64,000 bases of DNA. It comes from Mucilaginibacter sp. KACC 22773 (GTDB lineage: Bacteria; Bacteroidota; Bacteroidia; Sphingobacteriales; Sphingobacteriaceae). The notes under the pieces were generated by a model. It made no database searches, was not told where the DNA came from, and was given only the letters and a program-made list of their open reading frames with translations. The stretch lies in assembly GCF_028736215.1 (NCBI RefSeq), contig NZ_CP117883.1, positions 2,356,001 through 2,420,000 on the forward strand, written 5' to 3'. This document shows, piece by piece, positions 51,934 to 60,887 of this stretch. The position numbers were made by a program, and so were the translations under genes. The first letter of the stretch is position 1; each line of letters opens with the position of its first letter.

Positions 51934-52135
51934 AAGTTATTACAATTGTAATAATTACTACCAACCTTATAGGATAAATTTGATATTTGCAATCAAAAAG
52001 GCTTTTGTTGATTAATTGTATATTTTTTCAAAAAACGTAAATTAATCCTATGAATTTTGTCAAATTGATTAACTTCGGCCCAACTAAATACAAAGTTCCT
52101 AATCAAGTATTCAGAACCTACAATTCGTTAATTAT

Positions 52136-53203
52136 ATGAAACATAATTTTGGTGCCGGACCAGGCATTTTACCTCAGGAGGTTTTAAAACAAGCTTCCGA
52201 GGCGGTTATTGATTTTAATGGTACAGGATTATCATTGCTGGAGATCTCTCACAGGTCGAAAGAATTTGAAGCAGTTTTGAATGAAGCTGTTGCATTGGTA
52301 AAAGAATTATTTGATGTGCCAGAAGGTTATTCGATATTATTTTTACAAGGCGGCGCCAGTACGCAGTTTGCCATGGCCCCCTACAATTTATTGCCTTCAA
52401 CAGGCAAAGCCGCTTACCTGGAAACAGGTGTTTGGGCTAATAAAGCCTTAAAGGAAGCCAAGTTTTTTGGCGAAGTAGAGATTGTTGCCTCTTCAAAAGC
52501 CGATAATTTTACTTACATCCCTAAAGATTATACTATTCCTGCTGATGCGGCTTATTTCCACATCACTTCAAACAATACCATTTATGGTACACAGTTACAG
52601 GAATTCCCAAAATCGCCGGTACCGGTTGTTTGCGATATGTCGTCAGATATTTTCAGCCGTAAAATTAACGTTGCCGACTTTGGTTTAATTTACGCCGGCG
52701 CTCAAAAAAACATGGGCCCTGCAGGTGTTACCTTAGTTATTGTTAAAGACGAAATTTTAGGTAAAGTTGACCGTAAAATACCGGCGATGCTTAATTACCA
52801 GGTACAAATTGAAGGCGGATCGATGTATAACACCCCTCCATGTTTTGCTATCTACGTATCGATGCTTACGCTGCAATGGTTAAAAGCCAAAGGCGGCGTT
52901 GAAGTTATCGAGCAGGAAAACATCACCAAAGCACGCGTATTATATGACGAGATTGAACGCAACCCGTTATTTAAACCGGTTTGCGCTACAGAAGATCGCT
53001 CGCACATGAACGTAACCTTCGTAATGGAAAATCCTGAACTGGAAAAACCATTCCTGAAACTATGCGACGAAAGAGGTATAGTAGGTATCAAAGGCCACAG
53101 AAGCGTTGGTGGTTTCCGCGCATCAATTTACAACGCGTTGCCAATAACCAGCGTTTACGCCCTTATTGACGTAATGCAGGAGTTTGCTGAATCAAATAAA
53201 TAA
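52136..53203 (+). CDS. serC: phosphoserine aminotransferase
   Basis: This 355-residue PLP enzyme converts 3-phosphohydroxypyruvate to phosphoserine (and its homologue in PLP synthesis). [16 protein letters not shown] is the N-terminal signature, and PLP should bind Lys191 in [47 protein letters not shown] and [16 protein letters not shown] are also diagnostic. It is followed by serA across an 84-bp spacer made of a heptad array with inverted arms, so co-transcription is likely. Confidence 0.97.
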   Translation: MKHNFGAGPGILPQEVLKQASEAVIDFNGTGLSLLEISHRSKEFEAVLNEAVALVKELFDVPEGYSILFLQGGASTQFAMAPYNLLPSTGKAAYLETGVWANKALKEAKFFGEVEIVASSKADNFTYIPKDYTIPADAAYFHITSNNTIYGTQLQEFPKSPVPVVCDMSSDIFSRKINVADFGLIYAGAQKNMGPAGVTLVIVKDEILGKVDRKIPAMLNYQVQIEGGSMYNTPPCFAIYVSMLTLQWLKAKGGVEVIEQENITKARVLYDEIERNPLFKPVCATEDRSHMNVTFVMENPELEKPFLKLCDERGIVGIKGHRSVGGFRASIYNALPITSVYALIDVMQEFAESNK

Positions 53204-53204
53204 T

Positions 53205-53280
53205 TTAGTCATCAGTAATTGGTCATTAGTCATTTTGGATGGCGGATAGACCAATGACTAATGACCAATGACTAATGACA
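53205..53280. repeat. heptad array TAGTCAT with inverted arm, serC-serA
   Basis: TTTAGTCATCAGTAATTGG and TCATTAGTCAT (53205-53235) are mirrored by GACCAAT GACTAAT GACCAAT GACTAAT GAC (53249-53280). The arms can pair to make a hairpin of about 25 bp directly between the two serine biosynthesis genes. The same word occurs after the helicase at 507. Confidence 0.8.
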
Positions 53281-53287
53281 AAATAAG

Positions 53288-54241
53288 ATGATCAAAATAT
53301 TAGCTAATGACGGTATCGACCCGATTGGAAAACAGCTTTTAGAAGAAGCCGGTTTTATTGTTGATACCAATAACATTCCGCAGGATGAATTACCTGTGCG
53401 GTTACAAGAGTACGATGCCATTACTGTACGTAGCGCAACTAAAGTACGTAAAGCCCTTATTGATGCCTGCCCAAATCTTAAAGTGATTGGCCGTGGCGGT
53501 GTTGGTATGGATAACATTGATGTAGAATATGCAAGGGAAAAAGGCCTGAGCGTTTATAATACGCCTGCGTCATCTTCATTATCAGTTGCCGAACTTGTTT
53601 TTGCCAGTTTATTTGGCGCGGTAAGGTTTTTGCCAGATAGCAACCGCAAAATGCCGGTTGAAGGTGGTACTAAATTTAACGACCTGAAGAAGGCTTATGC
53701 AAAAGGTATCGAACTGCGCGGTAAAACTTTAGGTATTGTTGGCTTTGGCCGTATCGGCCGCGAGGTGGCTAAAATAGCTATCGGCGTTGGTATGGAAGTT
53801 TTGGCTTATGATTTATTCCCTTTTAACCCCGAGTTGGATATTGTTTTAGGTGGTGGTACAACCGTTAAGGTAAGTGTAAAAACTTCAACTTTAGAAGAGG
53901 TAACCAAAACGGCCGATTTCATTACCCTGCACACGCCGTTTATTGACAAGGCCCTGTTTGGTGCCGAAGAATTGGCATTGACCAAAAAAGGTGTTGGCTT
54001 TGTAAATATTTCACGCGGTGGTTTAATTGACGAATTGGCTTTAGTTGACGCGTTAAACAGCGGCCAGGTTTCATTTGCAGCTTTAGACGTATTTGATAAC
54101 GAGCCAACCCCCCGCGAAGAGATACTGAAACACCCTAAAATTTCTTTAACCCCTCACATTGGTGCTGCCACCAATGAGGCACAGGAAAGAATAGGTGTGG
54201 AGCTTGCCAACCTGATCATCGATCACTTTAAAAAAGCATAA
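53288..54241 (+). CDS. serA: D-3-phosphoglycerate dehydrogenase
   Basis: A 317-residue D-2-hydroxyacid dehydrogenase. The NAD-binding motif is in KTLGIVGFGRIGREVAKIA, the catalytic Arg in FVNISRGGLIDELALVDAL, Glu in LDVFDNEPTP, and His in SLTPHIGAATNEA. The N-terminal ILANDGIDPIGKQLLEEAGF matches SerA. It lacks the C-terminal ACT domain, the short feedback-insensitive form common in Bacteroidota. Together with serC it makes serine from 3-phosphoglycerate; serB is not seen here. Confidence 0.94.
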   Translation: MIKILANDGIDPIGKQLLEEAGFIVDTNNIPQDELPVRLQEYDAITVRSATKVRKALIDACPNLKVIGRGGVGMDNIDVEYAREKGLSVYNTPASSSLSVAELVFASLFGAVRFLPDSNRKMPVEGGTKFNDLKKAYAKGIELRGKTLGIVGFGRIGREVAKIAIGVGMEVLAYDLFPFNPELDIVLGGGTTVKVSVKTSTLEEVTKTADFITLHTPFIDKALFGAEELALTKKGVGFVNISRGGLIDELALVDALNSGQVSFAALDVFDNEPTPREEILKHPKISLTPHIGAATNEAQERIGVELANLIIDHFKKA

Positions 54242-54307
54242 ACACTAATTTGACTATTGAGCCGAATTTCACGAATTTGATTAGAGGCTGATTTTTTGAA
54301 TATAACG

Positions 54308-54340
54308 AATGGCACGAATTCCTAAAGAGTTCGTGCCATT
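54308..54340. repeat. hairpin AATGGCACGAA / TTCGTGCCATT
   Basis: Perfect 11-bp arms around an 11-nt loop lie 67 bp after serA, and may form part of its termination region. Confidence 0.6.
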
Positions 54341-54507
54341 TGGTTTGGTGCGATGTCACCAGGTATAAAGCGATGACCAACTATGCACATTCGCCTTACA
54401 TTCATGCGGTTGCTTTTGTTCCTTATAAGTGATGGTCACAGCTAACCCGATACAGTACGACGGAATTTACGAAAGCCTCTCGAATTTGTGATAAATACCT
54501 GCCTACA

Positions 54508-54546
54508 CACAAAAGCCGGATAAATTTCATTTACCCGGCTTTTGTG
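54508..54546. terminator. bidirectional terminator between serA and mlaD
   Basis: CACAAAAGCCGG and CCGGCTTTTGTG are perfect 12-bp arms around ATAAATTTCATTTAC. Runs of A and T on either side suit termination in both directions. Confidence 0.8.
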
Positions 54547-54569
54547 CTTTAAACTCTTAATTCTTTTTT

Positions 54570-55514
54570 TTAATCTTTTTTACCGCCAAATACCGAGAAA
54601 CTCACGTAACGTTTAGGATGAGCTTTTAAATCGAGCAACAGGTTGTTTAGGCTGTTGGTGGCGGCATCCATGTTTTTGTAAACCTTATCGTCGTTCATCA
54701 ACAAGCCCAAAGTTCCTTTGGTCGAATTGATATTGGCGATAGTTGCCTGTAAATCGGCCATGGCCTTATTGGCGTTATCTAAGGTGTTTTTGATGTTCGA
54801 TGCAGCTATATCGTTACTTATTTTTTCAAAATTAGTAGCCATACCGTTTATATGTACGGTGCTCGTCTTCAGGTTAGATGATACTACTTCGGCATTCGAC
54901 AGTATTACATCAATGTGTTTGGTTTGGGTTCCAACCAGGTTATCTATTTTTTTGGTAACACCTTCCAGGGTTTGCAGGGAGTTGGCAATGCTCATAAAAC
55001 TGCGGTCAACATTCTTCTGAAAATTTGGGTTCAGGATCTTGTTGATGGCCGCTAACGATGAATCGAGCTTGGTAATCAGCATTTCGGCTTTTTTTTGTAT
55101 CGGCTGCAGGCTCTCGGCCAGGCTTCCCTGTATGTCGGCCTTCAAAGTGTCTTTGTTTTCGGCAAGTATTTTACTATTGCCTAATTCAAAAACAATGGCT
55201 TTGCTACCTAAAAGATCAGTGCTTTCCAGCTTGGCCAGGGTATTGTTCGGGACATCGTATTTTTCCTCAATCTTAAATTCAACTATGGTGCGGCCATCCG
55301 GCTGAAGCTCCATTTTTGAAATACGGCCAATCTGGAAACCATTTACCAGTACAGGTTTTGATACGCCGAGGCCTTCAACACTGTTGTATACGGCGTAAAA
55401 CTTATTTGATCCCGAAAATACATCGTTACCCCTTAAAAAGCTGTATCCTAAAACGAGTATAGTGATAGCAATAACCGTAAGGGCGCCTATTTTTGTTTCG
55501 TTTGAAATTTTCAT
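54570..55514 (-). CDS. mlaD: MlaD/MCE-domain lipid-transport protein
   Basis: A 314-residue protein with one N-terminal membrane helix (about 9-27, IGALTVIAITILVLGYSF) and an MCE domain (about 35-115: FYAVYNSVEGLGVSKPVLVNG, RISKMELQPDGRTIVEFKI, ESTDLLGSKAIVF), followed by a long helical coiled-coil tail. Such proteins bind phospholipids in the periplasm for transport between the membranes. The partners mlaE and mlaF are not in this window, and the downstream gene on this strand is absent, so it would be the last of its unit or a solitary copy. Symbol is by family. Confidence 0.9.
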   Translation of the reverse strand: MKISNETKIGALTVIAITILVLGYSFLRGNDVFSGSNKFYAVYNSVEGLGVSKPVLVNGFQIGRISKMELQPDGRTIVEFKIEEKYDVPNNTLAKLESTDLLGSKAIVFELGNSKILAENKDTLKADIQGSLAESLQPIQKKAEMLITKLDSSLAAINKILNPNFQKNVDRSFMSIANSLQTLEGVTKKIDNLVGTQTKHIDVILSNAEVVSSNLKTSTVHINGMATNFEKISNDIAASNIKNTLDNANKAMADLQATIANINSTKGTLGLLMNDDKVYKNMDAATNSLNNLLLDLKAHPKRYVSFSVFGGKKD

Positions 55515-55786
55515 TAAGTAGTGTGATTATGTTTAAATGTTTTTGCTGGCAATGCCCGCGGCACAGGTGATGTTATAAGCAATATACGTTTGAACAACTG
55601 ATTAAGTTTTTATACACACTAATTATCGCGAATTGTATCGAATTGAAGAATGGCTCGTATCTATATTAATTTTATGATTCTTGCAATTCATTTTAATTAT
55701 TGAAAATTAGTGTCTCTTATCATGTTTATATTCAACTTTTATAATTCGTGAAATTCGATATAATTAGTAACAAATTCGTATGTAAA

Positions 55787-56689
55787 TTATTGCGATACAT
55801 GCTCCACTTCGTTTTTATAATTTAACAGCGCACGCACAATTGAACTCACAATTTCATTTTGTCCATCTTCCGAGTTTAGGTACGCTTCATCGCTTGGGTT
55901 ATTAATATAGCCTGTTTCAACCAAAACGGATGGCATTGCGGTATGGCAAAGTACGTAAATACCTTGTTCCCGTAAACCTTCGCTTGGCCGCCCATCGGTT
56001 TCAACAAATTCATTATTAATTAAAGTTGCCAGTTTGATGCTTTGCTGCCTGAATTTTCTTTTATACTCGTTGGTTAAAATGATAGTAATGGGATCGTCGG
56101 GATCTAATCCGGCGTCCATTCCCGAATCTTCCTCAACCTGGTTGTGAACGATGGTCCTTTCCTCTTCTTTTGACCGGTGTAAACCGTAAACCAACAATAA
56201 TACTCCTTTGCCGGAGCGGTCTGGTACACTTACCGTACGGTAAACCGGCTTATGGCGTTTTGTGCCAACTTGCTCGCGCACATGCCTGTCAGATAGTGAG
56301 TTGCAGTGTATAGATACAAAAATATTGCCTTTGTTTTCGTTTGCTATTTCGGCGCGGCGTTCAAATGATACATCGTCCTCTGTCGACCGGGTTAAAACGG
56401 CTTTTACCCCAGCCATATCTTTTTCTATTGCAGCCTGCAATTTTAAAGCGATAGCAAGCGTTACATTTCTTTCCGAAGAAAAACTTCCTGATGCTCCGTG
56501 CGAGAAATGCCCCGTCCCGGTGGGCTTGCCGCCATGACCAGCATCAACGATAATAGTTTTTATTTTGAAACCCGAATTAACAACCGTATCTGTTTTGATG
56601 AGGCCGTAAGAAATAAGTGGGAACGATGAAAGGAGTAACAACAATGCCGATAAACTATAAATCAATCTTTTCAATGCCCTATTTTTCAT
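55787..56689 (-). CDS. N-acetylmuramoyl-L-alanine amidase
   Basis: A 300-residue amidase of the Amidase_3 family. It has a hydrophobic N-terminus (about 8-30) acting as signal or anchor. Zinc ligands are in IIVDAGHGGKPTGTG (His), the following Glu in GSFSSERNVTLAI, and FVSIHCNSLSD (His); the catalytic Glu is in VLVETGYINNPSDEAYL. It cleaves the amide between muramic acid and the stem peptide during cell separation or recycling. It is divergent from lptD with 52 bp between, so both promoters must overlap there. Confidence 0.94.
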   Translation of the reverse strand: MKNRALKRLIYSLSALLLLLSSFPLISYGLIKTDTVVNSGFKIKTIIVDAGHGGKPTGTGHFSHGASGSFSSERNVTLAIALKLQAAIEKDMAGVKAVLTRSTEDDVSFERRAEIANENKGNIFVSIHCNSLSDRHVREQVGTKRHKPVYRTVSVPDRSGKGVLLLVYGLHRSKEEERTIVHNQVEEDSGMDAGLDPDDPITIILTNEYKRKFRQQSIKLATLINNEFVETDGRPSEGLREQGIYVLCHTAMPSVLVETGYINNPSDEAYLNSEDGQNEIVSSIVRALLNYKNEVEHVSQ

Positions 56690-56741
56690 TATTTTTGAAC
56701 GCTGTTAACTATATCTGCAAAAATACTATTCATAATCAATT

Positions 56742-59591
56742 TTGAAATTCATAACTCTTTTTTTTCTGTTTGCAATTATTTTAACGGTAAATGTACTGGT
56801 TGCCGAAAGCAAAGGTACATATAACAGGTATAGCCGCAAGGCCGTTGCAGATACGATTATTAAACTCGACACTACTAAGGCAAAAGATAGAAAACTCCTT
56901 AAAGTTAAGAAATCTAAGCAAAATAAGCCAAATCTAAATGCAGATGGGCAGGGTGTAAGCAATACTTTTAACATCACTCCTGCTGTAGATACCGTTATTA
57001 AAGCGGATACCAATAAAAACAAAAACAGCCAGGGTAAGCCAACAATACCGGGTAAGCCCCAAACCAAGTTGCCTGAAACTGATACAACAAAAAAGAAAGG
57101 GGGCATCCAATCGGAAGTTAAGGCAGTGGCCGAAGATTCGACAATTGTTGATAACGAACATAATATTTTATACTTGTACGGTCGTGCAAGGGTAACTTAC
57201 GAGGATTTTGAGCTGGATGCAGACTATATCAGGGTCGACCAAAAAAATCACCTCATTTTCGCCAGCGGGAGTATTGATCCGCGTACCAGGCGTTATGTTG
57301 GGCGGCCTTTGTCTAAATCAAAAAATGAAAAACCGATAGCATCCGACTCGCTGTTGTTTAATTACACCACCAAAAAAGGAAAGCTTTACAACCCTGCATC
57401 TGAACAGGAAGGTAATTTTATATCAGGAGGGCAGGCAAAAAAACTTAACGAAACCGAAGTTGCCTACCGTAATGTTATATTTAGTACCTGCGATTTGCCT
57501 TATCCGGATACACATTTTGGTATTGTGATAACCAAAGGTATCGGCGAAAAAAACAGGATCATATCCGGCCCCGCTTATTTGGAAATTGAGGGGGTACCGC
57601 TGCCCCTGGCTATTCCGTTTGGCTTTTTTCCGAAGCCCAATACGCGAACATCCGGGGTTATCCTGCCAACTTTTGGCGAGGATGCAAAACTGGGCTTTAA
57701 ACTGTCTGGCTTTGGTTATTACCTGGGCTTAAGCGATTATATGGATTTAACTACCACTGGTACCATCTACTCCAAGGGGTCATATGAAGTAAATTCTACC
57801 GCGCGGTATCTTGTGCGTTATAAATATACCGGCAACCTGTCCTTAAGTTATGGATCGCATAATTACGGCCTGCCTGGCGACCCTGCCGTAAAAGATATCC
57901 ATATAGATTGGACGCACTCACAGGATCCGAGCGCTAATCCGGGCTCAACATTCAGCGCATCGGTAAACGCTGGTACTTCGGGTTATTTTTCGCGCAATCC
58001 GTCAACGTCAAATTATAACGTAGTTACCGCGGCGCAAAGTAGCTTACGTTCAAGTATATCCTATGGCAAAACGTGGGCGGGTACGCCCTTTAACCTAAGT
58101 GTCGGTATTGGCCACAGCCAGGATATAGCCAACAAAACAATCACTATCGAGTTGCCAACTATTGCTTTTGGAATGTCGTCAATTAACCCGTTTGACTCAA
58201 AAGACAGGGTTGGTGAGCAAAAATGGTATCAAAAAATAACCGTGAGTTATAACATGAATGCTACCAATAAAGTAAACAACATTCCCGAGTCTGAGTTGTT
58301 TAAAAGCACAGTTACCAAACGGTTGCAAAATGGTTTTCAACACCAGATACCGGTAAGCCTTGGGTTAAACGTGCTTAAATATTTTCAGTTTAACAGCAGC
58401 GTAAATTATACTGAGCGCTGGTATTTTCAAAGTGTAAACAAACATTTTGAACGCGGAAGCATCAGCAACTCTGATCAGTTATTGGTTGATACATTACAGG
58501 GATTTAAGCGTGCAGGCAACTACAGTTTAAGTACCGGCCTATCAACCAAGTTATACGGTACCTTAAACTTTAAAGGCAATTTAAAAGCTATAAGGCACGT
58601 AATGACCCCTTCAATCGGTTTTGGTTACACCCCTGATTTTAGCGACCCAAGCTACGGGTATTATAAAACCGCGGTAAGCCAGGCAAGCGTGCCATACCCT
58701 TACACCTATCAAAGATATTCAATTTTTGAAAACGGCGTCTATGGCTATCCATCGTCGGGTAAACAGGCAGGCATCAGCTTCGCGCTTGATAACACAATCG
58801 AGGCCAAGTTAAAAGCCAAAAGCACCGATACATCAGGCACCGATAGAAAGATTACCCTTTTACAGGGCTTATCATTTTCAAGTTTTTACAATTTTGCCGC
58901 CGACTCCATGAAATTGGCCAATATTCAGTTTTCGGGTCACACCGCTATTTTTAAACAAAAGGTGAATATTAGTTTTAGCGGCTCATTTGATCCTTATGTT
59001 ACCGCTGTGCATGATTCTATTGCTAACAATACTATTGTACGCACCAGCCAGCGGGTTAATAAGTTCAGGTGGTCAAACGGTCAGTTTCCGCAGTTAAACC
59101 AACTGAGTATATCTATGAGCGGCAGCTTAAATTCCACATCGGCCAAAGCGCCGGGTACACCTAATGTGAATACCTTGCAAGGGGCAGGTTCCCCGCAATT
59201 ACAACGTCTGGCGCTGGTAAACAGCGATCCAAATTCATATGTCGATTTTAACGTACCCTGGAATATATCCTTAAACTACAGTTATAGCTACAGTAATTAT
59301 CTTAACCAGGTATCTACCAGCAATACCCTTATGATAAGCGGCGATGTTAGCATCACCCAAAAATGGAAAATTCAATACTCAACCAACTACGATTTTAAGG
59401 CCATGAAACTGGCCAGCGCTACCTCATTTTCTATTTATCGCGATTTGCATTGCTGGGACCTTTCGTTTCAATGGGTGCCTTTTGGTTATTTAAAATCATA
59501 TAATGTTACATTAAAGGTAAAATCTACTATTTTGCAGGACTTGAAGCTGAGTAAAAGAAACGACTACTCAAGTAATAGGACTTTTTATTAA
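56742..59591 (+). CDS. LptD-like LPS assembly outer membrane protein
   Basis: A 949-residue outer-membrane protein in the OstA/LptD family. An N-terminal signal (about 1-22) precedes a low-complexity Lys/Asn/Asp-rich region (about 40-120). An OstA-like jellyroll follows at about 125-250 (LYLYGRARVTYEDFELDADYIRV, LFNYTTKKGKLYNPAS), then a large beta-barrel (IPFGFFPKPNTRTSGVILPTFG, SLSYGSHNYGLP and repeated aromatic strands) ending FYGRTFY-like in NDYSSNRTFY. It should insert LPS at the cell surface with LptE. The start is TTG at 56742. It is followed by cinA after 5 bp, so they form an operon. Confidence 0.9.
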   Translation: MKFITLFFLFAIILTVNVLVAESKGTYNRYSRKAVADTIIKLDTTKAKDRKLLKVKKSKQNKPNLNADGQGVSNTFNITPAVDTVIKADTNKNKNSQGKPTIPGKPQTKLPETDTTKKKGGIQSEVKAVAEDSTIVDNEHNILYLYGRARVTYEDFELDADYIRVDQKNHLIFASGSIDPRTRRYVGRPLSKSKNEKPIASDSLLFNYTTKKGKLYNPASEQEGNFISGGQAKKLNETEVAYRNVIFSTCDLPYPDTHFGIVITKGIGEKNRIISGPAYLEIEGVPLPLAIPFGFFPKPNTRTSGVILPTFGEDAKLGFKLSGFGYYLGLSDYMDLTTTGTIYSKGSYEVNSTARYLVRYKYTGNLSLSYGSHNYGLPGDPAVKDIHIDWTHSQDPSANPGSTFSASVNAGTSGYFSRNPSTSNYNVVTAAQSSLRSSISYGKTWAGTPFNLSVGIGHSQDIANKTITIELPTIAFGMSSINPFDSKDRVGEQKWYQKITVSYNMNATNKVNNIPESELFKSTVTKRLQNGFQHQIPVSLGLNVLKYFQFNSSVNYTERWYFQSVNKHFERGSISNSDQLLVDTLQGFKRAGNYSLSTGLSTKLYGTLNFKGNLKAIRHVMTPSIGFGYTPDFSDPSYGYYKTAVSQASVPYPYTYQRYSIFENGVYGYPSSGKQAGISFALDNTIEAKLKAKSTDTSGTDRKITLLQGLSFSSFYNFAADSMKLANIQFSGHTAIFKQKVNISFSGSFDPYVTAVHDSIANNTIVRTSQRVNKFRWSNGQFPQLNQLSISMSGSLNSTSAKAPGTPNVNTLQGAGSPQLQRLALVNSDPNSYVDFNVPWNISLNYSYSYSNYLNQVSTSNTLMISGDVSITQKWKIQYSTNYDFKAMKLASATSFSIYRDLHCWDLSFQWVPFGYLKSYNVTLKVKSTILQDLKLSKRNDYSSNRTFY

Positions 59592-59596
59592 TTATT

Positions 59597-60844
59597 ATGC
59601 TGGCAGAGATCATAACCATTGGCGACGAAATACTGATAGGACAAATTGTTGATACCAATTCGGCCTGGATGGCTAAGGAGCTTAATAAAATAGGAATAAG
59701 AGTAAAACAGATCTCGTCGGTATCTGACGATAAGGAACATATACTTAACGCATTGGCCGAGGCCGCAGGCAGGGCTAAAGTTATTTTTATTACCGGAGGA
59801 TTAGGCCCAACGAAAGATGACATCACCAAAAAAACATTGGCGGAGTATTTTAAGGCCGATATGGTAGAAAATAAGCAAGCATTGGAAAATGTGGAGCGTA
59901 TTTTTGCCAAATATAACCGCCCTCTGCTCGAAATTAACCGGCTACAGGCCCAGGTGCCATCAAACTGCGAGATCATATTAAACAAAAATGGTACCGCGCC
60001 TGGTATGTGGTTTAACCATGATGGGGTGATATATGTATCGATGCCGGGTGTTCCCTTCGAGATGATGTATATGATGGAAGATGGTGTAATACCAAAGTTA
60101 AAGGCTACGTTGAAATTGCCTTCAATCATTCACAAAACACTTTTAACGGTTGGCGAAGGGGAGTCTTTTTTGGCCGAAAGGATAGCGGATATTGAAGATG
60201 CATTGCCATCATATATTAAGTTGGCTTATTTACCCAAATTAGGTCAGGTTAGGTTGCGACTGAGTGCTTTTGGGGATGATATTGCACTGATGCAAAATGA
60301 CGTTGATGAATTTGCCGGAAAAATAATTGAGCGCATAGGCCGTGTTTTTGTTGTTGCCGAAGATATTCCTTTAGAAAAAGCGATACTTAATAAAATGGCC
60401 GAAAAAGGGCTAACCTTATCGGTGGCCGAAAGCTGTACGGGCGGATATCTTTCTCATCTTTTTACCCAGCATGCCGGTTCATCAAAAGTATTTTTTGGAG
60501 GTGGAATTGTGTATTCGTATGAGTTGAAGGAGCATATTCTTGGGGTAAAACCAGAAACCTTGTTGACTTTTGGAGCGGTAAGCGAGCAAACTGTGAAAGA
60601 AATGGTAGAGGGGGCGTTGTTAAATTTCAGGTCGGATTTTGCCATATCCATAACGGGGATAGCAGGCCCCGATGGGGCCACCGATGATAAACCCGTTGGT
60701 ACTGTGTGGATTGCCGTTGCAGGCAGGGGCAGGTTGTTAGTAAAGAAATACACATTTGGCAATAAAAGGCAGCAAAACATCGAAAGGAGTGCTGTAACGG
60801 CATTAGCCATGTTGAATACTTTACTAACAGATGTTGTAGATTAA
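59597..60844 (+). CDS. cinA: CinA-type nicotinamide-nucleotide amidohydrolase family protein
   Basis: A 415-residue two-domain protein. Residues about 1-170 form the MoCF-like domain: AEIITIGDEILIGQIVDTN, FITGGLGPTKDDITKK and YVSMPGVPFEM. Residues about 255-410 form the CinA C-terminal amidase domain with LSVAESCTGGYLSHL and SITGIAGPDGATDDKPVGTVW. CinA-family proteins remove nicotinamide-mononucleotide or ADP-ribose from damaged nucleotides; competence links exist in some bacteria. It is downstream of lptD and 43 bp upstream of the E2 gene. Confidence 0.94.
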   Translation: MLAEIITIGDEILIGQIVDTNSAWMAKELNKIGIRVKQISSVSDDKEHILNALAEAAGRAKVIFITGGLGPTKDDITKKTLAEYFKADMVENKQALENVERIFAKYNRPLLEINRLQAQVPSNCEIILNKNGTAPGMWFNHDGVIYVSMPGVPFEMMYMMEDGVIPKLKATLKLPSIIHKTLLTVGEGESFLAERIADIEDALPSYIKLAYLPKLGQVRLRLSAFGDDIALMQNDVDEFAGKIIERIGRVFVVAEDIPLEKAILNKMAEKGLTLSVAESCTGGYLSHLFTQHAGSSKVFFGGGIVYSYELKEHILGVKPETLLTFGAVSEQTVKEMVEGALLNFRSDFAISITGIAGPDGATDDKPVGTVWIAVAGRGRLLVKKYTFGNKRQQNIERSAVTALAMLNTLLTDVVD

Positions 60845-60887
60845 GCTGCAAAATGTATAATTTTGTGCGAAAGCATAATTTGTATCT

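Larger units (their letters stand above)
54242..54569. other. 328-bp spacer with hairpins
   Basis: Contains an AATGGCACGAA...TTCGTGCCATT hairpin at 54308-54340 and a bidirectional terminator at 54508-54546. Between them I see no gene. Confidence 0.55.

Noticed and set aside
53205..53280. CRISPR-like repetition in spacers
   Set aside because: Units are 7-14 bp, lack unique spacers of constant length, and there are no cas genes.
53288..54241. The serA gene as another 2-hydroxyacid dehydrogenase
   Set aside because: Considered because it lacks the ACT domain, but the adjacent serC and the N-terminal sequence support SerA.
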